The notes under the pieces are model-generated. The model saw nothing but the letters and a program-made list of their open reading frames with translations. It did no database searches and was not told the DNA's origin. A program made the position numbers and the translations under genes. Shown here piece after piece: positions 18,079-26,510 of a DNA stretch of 64,000 nucleotides. This stretch comes from Ruicaihuangia caeni (GTDB lineage Bacteria; Actinomycetota; Actinomycetes; Actinomycetales; Microbacteriaceae), in contig NZ_JASATX010000001.1 in the NCBI RefSeq assembly GCF_029952955.1, positions 558,001 through 622,000 on the forward strand, given 5' to 3'. Positions within the stretch are counted from its first letter, which is position 1. The number at the start of each line of letters is the position of its first letter.

Positions 18079-18519
18079 ATGGCGACCAACTACAGGCTCT
18101 TCCACTGTCGACCCGAGGACGTCTTCGCCGTGCTCGCGGACGGGTGGAACTACGCCGCCTGGGTGGTGGGCACGAGTCGAATTCGAGGGGTGGATGAGAC
18201 CTGGCCCGCGCCGGGCGCGAAGCTGCACCACTCGTTCGGCCTGTGGCCCGCCGTGGTCGACGACGTCACCGTCATGGTCGCGTGGGACCCGCCGCGGCAC
18301 GCGATCCTGAAGGCTCGAGGCTGGCCGCTCGGTGAGGCGTCGGTACGGTTCGACGTGCGTGAGCACCCGCGTGGTTGTGTGGTGCGAATGGGCGAGGATG
18401 CCGCGGCCGGCCCCATGGCGAAGATTCCGGCCGCACTGAGGCAGCCCGGCATCCGTTTCAGGAACTCGGAGACGCTTCGCCGTCTCGCTTTCCTGGCCGA
18501 GGGCCGCGCACGAAGCTGA
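18079..18519 (+). CDS. SRPBCC (START-like) family protein
   Basis: A 146-residue protein with a helix-grip fold: the opening YRLFHCRPEDVFAVLADGWNYAAW and later VVDDVTVMVAWDPPRHAILKARGWPLGEASVRFDV fit polyketide cyclase/SRPBCC proteins that bind hydrophobic ligands. An in-frame extension runs back to 17887, but the domain starts at ATG 18079 and the upstream part is low-complexity. It diverges from the 27-residue peptide operon across 221 bp. Ligand unknown. Confidence 0.8.
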   Translation: MATNYRLFHCRPEDVFAVLADGWNYAAWVVGTSRIRGVDETWPAPGAKLHHSFGLWPAVVDDVTVMVAWDPPRHAILKARGWPLGEASVRFDVREHPRGCVVRMGEDAAAGPMAKIPAALRQPGIRFRNSETLRRLAFLAEGRARS

Positions 18520-18571
18520 TTCTGGAACGTGCTCCTGGCGCGCGCGCCTGAGTGCTGCAGGGCAGACGACA

Positions 18572-18606
18572 GCGGCGCGGCCCGACCGGAGTCGAGTCCG
18601 CGCCGC
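18572..18606. terminator. Terminator-like hairpin between convergent genes
   Basis: A 9-bp perfect inverted repeat (GCGGCGCGG / CCGCGCCGC) with a 17-base loop lies between the SRPBCC gene and the convergent aldehyde dehydrogenase gene. There is no T tract. It could serve both directions. Confidence 0.45.
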
Positions 18607-18632
18607 AGCGGTGCGGGAAGCCCGCGAGATCG

Positions 18633-19997
18633 TCAGGCGATGCGGATGAGCTTCTTGTTGACGAACTCGTCGGCACCGTACTTGCCGAGCTCACGTCCCG
18701 AACCGGAGCGCTTGATGCCGCCGAAGGGCAGCTCAGGGCTGTCGGCACCCACGATGTTGACGTACACCATGCCGGCCTCGATCTGGTCGGCGACCCGCGC
18801 CGCCTGGGCGGAGTCGGTGGTGTAGACGTAGGAGCCCAGGCCGTAGGGCGTGTCGTTCGCGAGCTCGACCGCTTCCTCCTCGCTCGACACCTTGAACACC
18901 TGAGCCACGGGCCCGAAGAACTCCTCGCGGTACACCGGGTTCTCGGGGCTCATGTTCGTGAGCACCGTGGAGTCGAACAGGTTGCCGTCTCGCGAGCCGC
19001 CGGTGAGCACCTGCGCGCCACCCGAGACTGCCGCGCCCACCTGCTGCTCGAGCCGGTCGGCAGCGGCGGTCGACGACAGCGGGCCCATGTCGGCATCGGC
19101 TGCCGGGTCGCCGGCGTCGACCTCCTTCATGGCGGCGGTGAACTTCTCGAGGAACGGCTCGTACAGCTCATCGATCACGATGAAGCGCTTGGCTGCGTTG
19201 CACGCCTGCCCGGTGTTGTCGACGCGTGCGGCCACAGCGTCGGCCACGGTCGCGTCGAGGTCGTCGGTCGACAGCAGCACGAAGGGGTCGCTGCCCCCGA
19301 GCTCGAGCACAACCTTCTTGAGGTTGCGGCCGGCGATCTCCGCGACTGCGGCACCGGCGCGCTCGGAGCCGGTCAGCGAGACACCCTGCACGCGCGGGTC
19401 CTCGATGATGGTCTCGATCTGCGCGTGCGAGGCGTAGATGTTCGTGTACACACCCTTCGGTGCGCCCGCGTCGGTGAAGATCTGCTCGATCGCGGCCGCC
19501 GACTCGGGGCACTGCTCCGCGTGCTTGAGCAGGATCGTGTTGCCGATCATCACGTTCGGCCCCGCGAAACGCGCCACCTGGTAGTAGGGGAAGTTCCAGG
19601 GCATGATGCCGAGCAGCACACCCATCGAAGCCTTGCGAACGACGGCCGAGCCCTCGCTGCCGGCCATGAGCTTGATCGGCTCGTCGGCCATGAACTCTTC
19701 GGCGTTGTCGGCGTAGTACTCGTAGATGTCGGCGCTGAAGTCGACCTCACCGAGCGATTGCTCAAGGGGCTTGCCCATCTCGCGCACGATGATCTCGGCG
19801 AGCTCCTCACGGCGCTCCCGGTGCAGCTCGGCCACGCGGCGCACGAGCGCGGCGCGATCGGCGACCGAGGTGGTGCGCGACCAGGTGCGGTGCGCCTCGT
19901 GGGCGGCGGCGATGGCGGCCTTGAGGTCGTCGTCAGAGATGGTGGGGAATGTCTTGACGGTCTCCCCGGTGAGGGGGTTGGTCACGGCATACGTCAT
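18633..19997 (-). CDS. NAD(P)-dependent aldehyde dehydrogenase, succinate-semialdehyde type
   Basis: A 454-residue ALDH. MPWNFPYYQVARF is the nucleotide-binding WNFP motif, VVLELGGSDPF carries the general-base Glu, and DNTGQACNAAKRF carries the catalytic Cys. FGPVAQVFKV and the C-terminal LPFGGIKRSGSGRELG are standard. The sequence is closest to the Sad/GabD-like branch that oxidises succinate semialdehyde. Start ATG 19997 has AGGAG 6 bases upstream. With the PuuB-like oxidase nearby it could complete putrescine or GABA degradation, though it is a separate transcription unit. Confidence 0.9.
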   Translation of the reverse strand: MTYAVTNPLTGETVKTFPTISDDDLKAAIAAAHEAHRTWSRTTSVADRAALVRRVAELHRERREELAEIIVREMGKPLEQSLGEVDFSADIYEYYADNAEEFMADEPIKLMAGSEGSAVVRKASMGVLLGIMPWNFPYYQVARFAGPNVMIGNTILLKHAEQCPESAAAIEQIFTDAGAPKGVYTNIYASHAQIETIIEDPRVQGVSLTGSERAGAAVAEIAGRNLKKVVLELGGSDPFVLLSTDDLDATVADAVAARVDNTGQACNAAKRFIVIDELYEPFLEKFTAAMKEVDAGDPAADADMGPLSSTAAADRLEQQVGAAVSGGAQVLTGGSRDGNLFDSTVLTNMSPENPVYREEFFGPVAQVFKVSSEEEAVELANDTPYGLGSYVYTTDSAQAARVADQIEAGMVYVNIVGADSPELPFGGIKRSGSGRELGKYGADEFVNKKLIRIA

Positions 19998-20165
19998 GGT
20001 TCTCCTTGTTCGGGCATTCGACGGCGGTGTCCGTGCGCCGAGCGCACGCATGTCTGATGGACACGCTTGCCTCAAGGGTATCGGCGGGAGGGGCGCCTGT
20101 CAGCGGCTGGCGCGCGGGCGCGCAGTCGATGGGCGCACGTCACCGAGCAGCCGCGGGTTCGGGTG

Positions 20166-20588
20166 CTATCCGAGCAGCTCGGCCAGCGGCGCCTTGAGCG
20201 GCCAGCACGCATCGTCGAGGATCACCTGCGAAGCGGCCCCAGTTGCCTTGTTCACGACGATGGGAGCGAGCAGGTTCACGGTCGTCGCCTCGTCCGCCGG
20301 GTTCACCACGACGAGCACTTCGGCGGCGTCGGGCGTGCGGATGCCGAGGGCGTCGGCCGCCTCGTCGTTGAGCTCTGGCGAGTACGACGGCAGGCACTCG
20401 CCCGCATCGAGCACGAACAATCGGGCACCGCCGCCGCTCTGCGCCGGTTCGGCAGCGGACGAGGTCTGCCCCGGCGACGCGGAGCGGAGTGCGTAGAGTC
20501 CGATGGCGCCCTCGACCTGGTCGAGCAGGTAGTCGACCTGCCCGTCGAGACCGGGCAGCGGCTCGAGCAGTCGAAGCCGGCGGCTCAT
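20166..20588 (-). CDS. fliW: Flagellar assembly factor FliW
   Basis: A 140-residue protein with the FliW fold. An acidic N-terminal half is followed by AEVLVVVNPADEATTVNLLAPIVVNKATGAASQVIL, the conserved FliW core, near residues 88-125. In Bacillus, FliW binds flagellin and the RNA-binding protein CsrA so that flagellin translation tracks export. It overlaps flgL by 4 bp and lies 31 kb from csrA, unlike the tight fliW-csrA pair in Bacillus. An insert with PAQSGGG near residue 50 is unusual in length. Confidence 0.9.
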   Translation of the reverse strand: MSRRLRLLEPLPGLDGQVDYLLDQVEGAIGLYALRSASPGQTSSAAEPAQSGGGARLFVLDAGECLPSYSPELNDEAADALGIRTPDAAEVLVVVNPADEATTVNLLAPIVVNKATGAASQVILDDACWPLKAPLAELLG

Positions 20589-21466
20589 GCCAGGAAGTCC
20601 ATCAGCGTGGACTGCAGCACTCTCGACGTCACGTGCAGCGCCGCCTGGTAGGAGGTCTGCTGCAACTGCAGGTTCATGATCGCCTCCGCCAGGTCGACGT
20701 CTTCGACCCCTGAGCGCGCAGCTTCGAGCGACACGGCATCCGCCATATTGAGCCCCTCCGTTCGCATGATCTGATTGTGTCGCGCTCCCACGGCCGCGTG
20801 GTGCTCGAGCACACTGTCGAGGTGGCTGTCGACGGCGCCGATATGCGCTCCGACCGGCGTTCCCGCGCGGAGGTCGTCCGCGATGCTCCGCACCAGCGCG
20901 AACATCGAGCCGGTGCCCGTGCCGAAGATGGCGGCACCGTCGGCATCCACCCGCACCGTCGTGTTGTCGGCTATCCGGCGTTCCACTGGCGCGCCGGTGC
21001 CCGTGTGAGCGAACGCGGGAGTGAAGGCCACTCCAGCGCCCGAGGTGCCAGCGAACACAGACCGGCCGAGGTACTGGGTGTTGGCCTGCGCCAGCAGGTC
21101 GTCGGCGAGCCCGTCGAGCTCCGCCGCAATCGCCTCGCGCGCCGTTGACGACAGAGCGCCCTGGTTCGCACCACGCACGGTCAGGTCGCGCACGTGCTGC
21201 AGGATGCCGGTCGTCGACGCGAGCGCTCCATCGACGGTCGAGAGCCAGCCCTTCGCGTCGTCGAGGTTCCGCGCGTGCTGCGCGTTCGACGAGATCGCAG
21301 AGCGCACCTGCATCGCCGTCGCGGTGGCGGCCGGGTCGTCTGAGGGCGCCAGCAGCGCGCGTTGCGAACTGGCCTGCTCGTGGCGCCGCGCCAGTTCGGC
21401 GCGCGCGGAGTTGAGGTTCATGAGCGCGTTGCTCGCCATCAACGAGCCGGGGGTCCTGCTGATCAC
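20585..21466 (-). CDS. flgL: Flagellar hook-associated protein 3 (FlgL)
   Basis: A 293-residue flagellin-like junction protein. The N-terminal helix region (MNLNSARAELARRHEQASSQRALLAPSDDP) and C-terminal helix (DLAEAIMNLQLQQTSYQAALHVTSRVLQSTLMDFL) form the D0/D1 pair shared with flagellin. It joins the hook to the filament beside FlgK. The GTG start at 21466 sits 4 bases after AGGAGG, a short spacing also seen for flgN. Order flgN-flgK-flgL-fliW on the minus strand indicates one operon. Confidence 0.93.
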   Translation of the reverse strand: MISRTPGSLMASNALMNLNSARAELARRHEQASSQRALLAPSDDPAATATAMQVRSAISSNAQHARNLDDAKGWLSTVDGALASTTGILQHVRDLTVRGANQGALSSTAREAIAAELDGLADDLLAQANTQYLGRSVFAGTSGAGVAFTPAFAHTGTGAPVERRIADNTTVRVDADGAAIFGTGTGSMFALVRSIADDLRAGTPVGAHIGAVDSHLDSVLEHHAAVGARHNQIMRTEGLNMADAVSLEAARSGVEDVDLAEAIMNLQLQQTSYQAALHVTSRVLQSTLMDFLA

Positions 21467-21476
21467 CGTTCCTCCT

Positions 21477-22892
21477 CTATCGGCCGACGAGACCGGTGCG
21501 GTTGATGAGCGTGTCGAGCATCTCGTCGATCGTCGAGATGACTCGGGCCGCACCCTGGTAGGCGGTCTGGTACATCATCAGGTTCAACGTCTCCTCGTCA
21601 GGGTCGACTCCGCCGACCGAGGCCTGCTGGTCGCGGGCCGCATCCAGGGCCAGCGCCGAAAGGGTCGACTGCTGCTTTGCGCTCCGGGATGCCACTGCCG
21701 TTCCGGTGACGAAGGTCGACCAGGTGGCGTCCACGCTCCCCGGTCCGTTGCGAAGCTGAGCGATCGCATCCGCGATCGAGCCGTCCAGCGAGCCGGCGCC
21801 CGGTGCGGCGACGGCGATATCCGCAACGCCCGTCGCCGCCACGCCGAGCCCGAGCGCTGGCGGCGCGGCCGCATCGAGCGAGAAGAAGTCGAGGCCCGAG
21901 GCGCCGGTCACGCTTTCGCCCGTCTGGTGCACGGCGTTCACCTGAGCCGCGAGAGCGGTCGCGAGGCGGTTGTAGGTCTCCGCTGTCTCAGCGATCAGGC
22001 CGCCGGTGCCGCCGGCGGTCGCCGGGGCGAGCGCCGCCAGTGTTCCGGCGAGCTCGCCGGCCTCGAGGCCGACGGGAGCGCCACCGCGCTCCCATCCGAG
22101 CGTGACGGCCGCGCCACCGAGCACGTAATCCCCGGTCAGCGCGAGCGGATAGGTGCGGTCGGCGCTCACGAGTGGATTGCCGGCCACCAGCACCTCCACG
22201 GTGCCGTCAGCCGCCGGGCGGGACTCCGCGCCCGTGATCGCGGCGATCCGCTCGATCAACTGGGCTCGCTGATCGATCAGTTCGTTCGGCGATGTGCCCG
22301 CAGCGAGGTTCTTTCGGATCTGGGCGTTCAAGTCGCTGACCTGGGCAGCGGCGGTGTTGACCTCGGCGACGAGCGCGTCGGCCTTCGTACGAGTCTGCTG
22401 CCAGAGGGTCGCAGCGCTCCGGTAGCCCTCAGCGATCGAGGTCGTGAGGGTGCGCGCCGTCTCGAGAAGCGCCGCTGCGGGGGCCGCCTCACCGGCCCGG
22501 TTCCCGAGGTCTTCCCACGACGACCAGAACGCCTGCAGGCGAGCAGCAAGGCCGTGCTCGCTCGGCTCGTTGAACGACTTCTCGATCTGCGAGAGCACGT
22601 CGGCCCGCACGTCCCAGTAGCCCGAGGATGCCGACGCCGTGCGCACGCGGGCGTCGACCCACTCGTCACCGATTCGAGCGACACCGAGCACCGAAACGCC
22701 GAGTCCGGGCGTCGGCGCTCCGGATTGCAGCAATCCGAAGCTCGACGCGGGCGGCAAGGCCGCCTGAGTGACGCGCTGGCGTGTGTATCCGGGTGTGTTG
22801 AGGTTCGCCATGTTCTGACCGACCACATCGACACCGCGGCGGGCCGCCGCGAGCCCGCTCCAAGCCGTGTTCAGAGCGCCGAAGGTGCTCAA
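21477..22892 (-). CDS. flgK: Flagellar hook-associated protein 1 (FlgK)
   Basis: A 471-residue protein. The N-terminus STFGALNTAWSGLAAARRGVDVVGQNMANLNTPGYTRQRV is the standard rod/hook signature (N-x-A-N-x-x-T-x-G-Y). The C-terminus ends in EEETLNLMMYQTAYQGAARVISTIDEMLDTLIN, the axial-protein helix. It forms the first hook-filament junction ring and is exported by the flagellar type III system. It is preceded by flgN, whose product is its likely chaperone. Confidence 0.95.
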   Translation of the reverse strand: MSTFGALNTAWSGLAAARRGVDVVGQNMANLNTPGYTRQRVTQAALPPASSFGLLQSGAPTPGLGVSVLGVARIGDEWVDARVRTASASSGYWDVRADVLSQIEKSFNEPSEHGLAARLQAFWSSWEDLGNRAGEAAPAAALLETARTLTTSIAEGYRSAATLWQQTRTKADALVAEVNTAAAQVSDLNAQIRKNLAAGTSPNELIDQRAQLIERIAAITGAESRPAADGTVEVLVAGNPLVSADRTYPLALTGDYVLGGAAVTLGWERGGAPVGLEAGELAGTLAALAPATAGGTGGLIAETAETYNRLATALAAQVNAVHQTGESVTGASGLDFFSLDAAAPPALGLGVAATGVADIAVAAPGAGSLDGSIADAIAQLRNGPGSVDATWSTFVTGTAVASRSAKQQSTLSALALDAARDQQASVGGVDPDEETLNLMMYQTAYQGAARVISTIDEMLDTLINRTGLVGR

Positions 22893-22980
22893 GGGGTGTC
22901 TCCGTTCGTCAGTGGGGATCGCTCATGCCATGAAGGCGCGGCGGGCCCGAGGCCTCTGCGTAGGACTCGCGCGCGGTGCC

Positions 22981-23466
22981 TCATAGTGAGGTGTCCAGCA
23001 GACGGCTCGAACCCTCGTCGCGCTGCGGCTTGCCGTCGGCCGAGTAAGTGCCGGCATCCCGTCCGATGCCGTCGAGGGTCTCTCGTGCGGCGCGCGAGGC
23101 CGTCTCGAGCAGGCGCGTGTTGCCATCGCGCAGTGCCGCGACCTCGCTCGTCAGCTGGCTGAGCGCGTCGAAGTGCGAGGTGAGGATCTCGCGCCACGCG
23201 GGGGTCGGTGCGTGCTGGATGAGCTCACGCAGGGTGGCCTGCTCGGGGGCGCCCCACGCCTCAGCGACCGCCGATGCCTCGACTGCGCGGCCGAGCCCAG
23301 CGCCGCGGAGCTTCTCGAGCACATGCTCCAGTTCACGCGTCGCGAGCGGAAGCCAGCGGCTCTCGCCGGCGGTCAGCAGCAAGCGCTGAGTCTCGAGCTT
23401 GAACAGCACGGTCTCGAGCAGTTCTCGCTCGCGCCACAGCACGGCCGACAGTTCGTTCGAGCCCAC
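22981..23466 (-). CDS. flgN: Flagellar export chaperone FlgN-like
   Basis: A 161-residue, largely helical protein. ELSAVLWRERELLETVLFKLETQRLLLTAGESRWL is the FlgN-family N-terminal helix (LxxLLxxExxLLexll pattern). It probably keeps FlgK and FlgL soluble before export. GTG 23466 has TTGGAGG upstream; the longer frame reaching 23814 crosses the intergenic region and is not favoured. It is the first gene of the fliW group, with 88 bp to flgK. Confidence 0.8.
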   Translation of the reverse strand: MGSNELSAVLWRERELLETVLFKLETQRLLLTAGESRWLPLATRELEHVLEKLRGAGLGRAVEASAVAEAWGAPEQATLRELIQHAPTPAWREILTSHFDALSQLTSEVAALRDGNTRLLETASRAARETLDGIGRDAGTYSADGKPQRDEGSSRLLDTSL

Positions 23467-23872
23467 GCTTCCTCCAAGAGACACCGGCAACTTCGGGGGG
23501 ATGCCGCCGGCTTCGCGCCGGCTGGAGCGCCGATCCGGTTCGAAGACTACTCTCGGCCGCCCGTGCGGCCGCGTAAGCGCGGCGCGAGGGCGAAGTCGTG
23601 GGCGTCTCCCGGTCCGGCCCGCGCGGTAAGGGAAAACCCCGTGGTTGCGCCCGTGCGGCTGGCCCACGTGACCCGTTCGGGAGGGCCCAGAAGTGGGGCA
23701 TCGGGGGAGCGCTGTGGCCCGAGACCACTGAGCTAGCCTCAACACAGGCTGCAGCGTCGCGGGGCCGCCGACCCAGGCCCCCGACAACCCGAACTGGAGC
23801 CGCCACCCGAGCAAATAGGTTCAGCAGATGTGCGTCAGCACATGACATGGCAGCGCTCAGGGGGAGAACGCA
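23467..23872. promoter_or_regulatory. 406-bp divergent regulatory region, flgN / sigma factor
   Basis: No credible gene is present. It must hold promoters for the minus-strand flgN-flgK-flgL-fliW group and the plus-strand sigma gene. Visible features are a GGG-AAAA-CCC inverted repeat at about 23630-23639 and a palindrome at 23828-23843. No TAAC-N15-GCCGATAG match is found on either strand, so these genes are probably driven by another, earlier-acting sigma factor. Confidence 0.55.
23828..23843. promoter_or_regulatory. Operator-like palindrome upstream of the sigma gene
   Basis: ATGTGC-GTCA-GCACAT is a perfect 6-bp inverted repeat with a 4-base centre, 29 bp upstream of the GTG start at 23873. 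It could bind a dimeric regulator or form a small hairpin in the leader. Confidence 0.4.
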
Positions 23873-24820
23873 GTGGCTTTGTCCGAGACCAGTTCGGCAC
23901 CGACTTCGATCGGGATCACAGACCGGGATACCGACGATCCGGCGGCGGCGAGAGCCGAACGCAATCGGCTCGTGGTGGAGAATCTTCCGCTCGTCGGCTA
24001 CCTCGTCTCCGAGGTGTGGGCTCGCGCGTCGCATCTGTCCCGTGACGATCTCGCGGCGGCCGGTGCCCTCGCGCTCGTCACGGCAGCTGATTCGTTCGAC
24101 CCGGCCTACGGGGTGCCGTTCGGCGCCTTCGCACGTCGCCGCATCATGGGCGCGTTCGCCGACGAGATGCGCGCAGCCGACTGGGCTACGCGCGGAGCTC
24201 GTGAACGCATCAAGGCCGTGACCTCCACGCGCGAGACGCTTTCCAATGCGCTGGGGCGCGCTCCCGAGGTCGAGGAGCTCGCCTCGGCGACAGGTCTTGA
24301 TCGCGCCGCCGTGGTGGAGGCCCTGAACGACGCGGCGCGCACGGTGCAGCCGCTCGATGAGACGGTCGCCGACCGCTTGGCCTCCGACGCCGAGGCGCCC
24401 GGCGAGACCCTGCTCGTCGAGGAACGCCTCACCTATCTGCGAGCGGCCGTCGAGGCACTGCCGGAGCGACAGCGGGCAGTCATCGAGCAGGTCTACTTCC
24501 AGGACAAGAGCGTCTCAGAGATCGCCCGCGAGTTGGGCATCACCCACTCAGCGGTCTCGCAGCAGCGCTCCGCAGCGGTGAAGCTGCTCAGGGAGGGGCT
24601 CGCCGCTCACTACTCCGACTCCGACGAAGCGCTCTCGGCATCCGGAGCGCCCGCCTCGTCACCTGGAGGGCTGCGGAGCGCAGCCGGCCAGCACGTCGGC
24701 GCACCGAGCGTCAGCGAGGTCACCGGCCCCGCGGCTGCAAAGCGCATCGCCTACCTCGCGAGAATGGCGGCGCACCCGCTGCTGCGCAGGCCGTCGCTCA
24801 CCGAGTCGGTCGCGTCCTGA
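23873..24820 (+). CDS. fliA: Flagellar sigma-28 (FliA/WhiG-type) factor
   Basis: A 315-residue sigma-70 family protein. Region 2 spans about residues 30-90 (LVVENLPLVGYLVSEVWARA, then FDPAYGVPFGAFARRRIMGAFADEMRAADWATR, the FliA-type 2.4 region), region 3 about 95-155 and region 4 about 185-245 (LPERQRAVIEQVYFQDKSVSEIARELGITHSAVSQQRS). This is the FliA/SigD pattern. A further 70-residue Ala/Ser/Gly-rich C-terminal tail is longer than in E. coli FliA (239 residues) or B. subtilis SigD (254). GTG start with GGGGAG 8 bases upstream. It likely reads the TAAC-N15-GCCGATAG promoters. No FlgM anti-sigma gene is visible in the window. Confidence 0.88.
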   Translation: MALSETSSAPTSIGITDRDTDDPAAARAERNRLVVENLPLVGYLVSEVWARASHLSRDDLAAAGALALVTAADSFDPAYGVPFGAFARRRIMGAFADEMRAADWATRGARERIKAVTSTRETLSNALGRAPEVEELASATGLDRAAVVEALNDAARTVQPLDETVADRLASDAEAPGETLLVEERLTYLRAAVEALPERQRAVIEQVYFQDKSVSEIARELGITHSAVSQQRSAAVKLLREGLAAHYSDSDEALSASGAPASSPGGLRSAAGQHVGAPSVSEVTGPAAAKRIAYLARMAAHPLLRRPSLTESVAS

Positions 24821-24925
24821 TGCTGTCCTGATCCCGCGCTTCTCCTGCCCGCTCCCGTTCCTGCCCACGGTCGAAGTCGCCACAGAGCCCTGCTCGATCA
24901 GCAGCGGCCAGCCTAGGCTGGCGAG

Positions 24926-25723
24926 GTGACCGGGCGCGCGATCGAAGAAGGCCTCAGAGCGCGCGTGTGGCGCGGCACCACCTATTGGAGCGGACGAGCC
25001 CGCCTCCGCGACCTCGGGGTCTTCGCGAAACGCTTCCCCTCCACGGTCTCGGGCCCTCCGTTCGTGCTCGTGCACGGCATCGGTGTCTCATCGCGTTATT
25101 TCCACCCCCTGGCGGTAGCGCTCGCCGAGTACGGCCCCGTGTACCTCATCGACCTGCCCGGATACGGGGCGGCACCGAGCGCTCGACGAGACGTCAGCCT
25201 CGGTGAGCACGCAGCAGTGCTCGCCGAACTGCTCGACGCACTCGGACTCGTCGACCCGGTGCTGGTCGGGCACTCCATGGGGACGCAGATCGTCAGCCGT
25301 CTCGCAGTCGACCGTCCCGATGTCACCGATCGCCTCGTGCTGATCGGTCCCACGATGGATCCGGCCGCACGCAGCTTCCTTCGGGCGAGCCTTCGACTGG
25401 GGCACGACCTTCTGCGTGAGCCGCCGCTGACCAACGCCATCGTCGTATGGGACTACATCGTCCGCTGTGGACCGGTGTACTACTTCCGGCAGCTGCCGCA
25501 CCTGCTCGATGACCGCATCGAGAGGCGGATGCCGCTGCTGACCGCTCGAACCCTCGTGCTTCGTGGCGACCGCGACCCGATCGCTCCGGCGGCCTGGTCG
25601 CGGCGACTGGCTGAGCTGGCCCCCGATGGCCGCTTCGAAGAGGTCGAAGGGGCGCACGTCATGATGTTCACCGACCCTGCGCGCGCCGCGAGGCTCATCG
25701 CGGGGCACGCGACACAGCGATGA
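24926..25723 (+). CDS. Alpha/beta hydrolase
   Basis: A 265-residue hydrolase. The oxyanion segment FVLVHGIGVSSRYF is near residues 49-62, the nucleophile elbow VGHSMGTQ puts Ser near 117, an Asp follows in LRGDRDPI, and the catalytic His is in EGAHVMMF near 245. This is a complete triad in MhpC/lipase-like order. It lies between the sigma gene and a second hydrolase gene, upstream of flagellin. Substrate unknown. GTG start assumed. Confidence 0.85.
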   Translation: MTGRAIEEGLRARVWRGTTYWSGRARLRDLGVFAKRFPSTVSGPPFVLVHGIGVSSRYFHPLAVALAEYGPVYLIDLPGYGAAPSARRDVSLGEHAAVLAELLDALGLVDPVLVGHSMGTQIVSRLAVDRPDVTDRLVLIGPTMDPAARSFLRASLRLGHDLLREPPLTNAIVVWDYIVRCGPVYYFRQLPHLLDDRIERRMPLLTARTLVLRGDRDPIAPAAWSRRLAELAPDGRFEEVEGAHVMMFTDPARAARLIAGHATQR

Positions 25724-25772
25724 ACGGCGGACACGAGGCACTCGGGACGCGAGCGGGAATGGGAACCGCTCG

Positions 25773-26438
25773 ATGAACGGATCGAGACGCGCCACGCTGC
25801 GTGAGTTGGCCCGCGACTACCGCTGGGCGATCCGCCAGCAGGCGATGAGCGCGCGCGCACCGAGGCCGCTTGTGAACGAGGGGGATCCGTCACGACATCC
25901 GGTGCTGCTGATCCCAGGCGTGTGGGAGACGTCAGGGTTTCTGGGCGCGCTCGAGCAGCACTTGCGCGAGCGTGGACACCGCGTTCACACGCTTCCCGGC
26001 CTCGGCTTCAACCTGCGCCCGATCGACGAGTCGGCCGAGCTCGGCGCCGAGTACCTGAAGCGCGCGTCACTGGAGCACGTCATCATCGTCGCGCACAGCA
26101 AGGGCGGACTCATCGGAAAGCGGATGCTGCTGAGTGCCCCCGATCGGGTTGACAAGCTGATCGCGATCGCCACGCCGTTTGCCGGCTCCCGGTACGCCGA
26201 CTACTTCATCGCTCCGAGCTTGCGAGCGTTCCGCCCCGCGAATGCCTCGCTCCGCGCGCTCGCCGCAGAGGAGGAGGCGAACTCGCGCATCGTCTCGATC
26301 TATCCGCGCATCGATCCGCACATCCCCGAGGGCAGCCTGCTCGAGGGCGCGCTGAATGTCGAACTGCCCCTCGTTGGGCACTTCCGGCTGCTCGCGGATC
26401 CGCTGCTCCTCGCCGCGATCGACGAGCACCTGGATTGA
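25773..26438 (+). CDS. Alpha/beta hydrolase, lipase-like (GPI-inositol deacylase-type fold)
   Basis: A 221-residue hydrolase: PVLLIPGVWETSGFLGALEQHL is the oxyanion region, VAHSKGGLIGKRML the nucleophile elbow with Ser near 109, IATPFAGSRYADYF the segment typical of PGAP1/LipB-like esterases, and VGHFRLLAD supplies a C-terminal His. It follows the first hydrolase by 49 bp in the same direction, suggesting a two-gene unit. A role in flagellation is not evident; the pair may simply be an insertion between sigma and flagellin genes. Confidence 0.8.
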   Translation: MNGSRRATLRELARDYRWAIRQQAMSARAPRPLVNEGDPSRHPVLLIPGVWETSGFLGALEQHLRERGHRVHTLPGLGFNLRPIDESAELGAEYLKRASLEHVIIVAHSKGGLIGKRMLLSAPDRVDKLIAIATPFAGSRYADYFIAPSLRAFRPANASLRALAAEEEANSRIVSIYPRIDPHIPEGSLLEGALNVELPLVGHFRLLADPLLLAAIDEHLD

Positions 26439-26470
26439 GGGCTGCCGAGCGCGGCTGCGAGAGCGATTGC

Positions 26471-26497
26471 TAACGGCGGGTCACGTGCTGCCGATAG
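26471..26497 (+). promoter_or_regulatory. Sigma-28-type promoter of flagellin
   Basis: TAAC (26471-26474), 15 bases, then GCCGATAG (26490-26497). This matches the classical FliA/SigD consensus TAAA-N15-GCCGATAA. The expected start is near 26504, about 55 bases upstream of the flagellin ATG. Confidence 0.88.
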
Positions 26498-26510
26498 GTC
26501 TGGATAGCCG

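Noticed and set aside
18600-18640. A tRNA or small RNA gene in the gap before the aldehyde dehydrogenase gene
   Set aside because: No cloverleaf elements could be found; the paired bases are explained by a simple hairpin.
20076-20083. A minus-strand GCCGATAC resembling a sigma-28 -10 box upstream of the aldehyde dehydrogenase gene
   Set aside because: No TAAC or TAAA occurs 15 bases upstream on that strand, so the match is probably chance.
23590-23830. Structured leader or riboswitch (for example c-di-GMP type) in the sigma/flgN divergent region
   Set aside because: I could not fit the conserved core of any known class; only short GC-rich inverted repeats are present.
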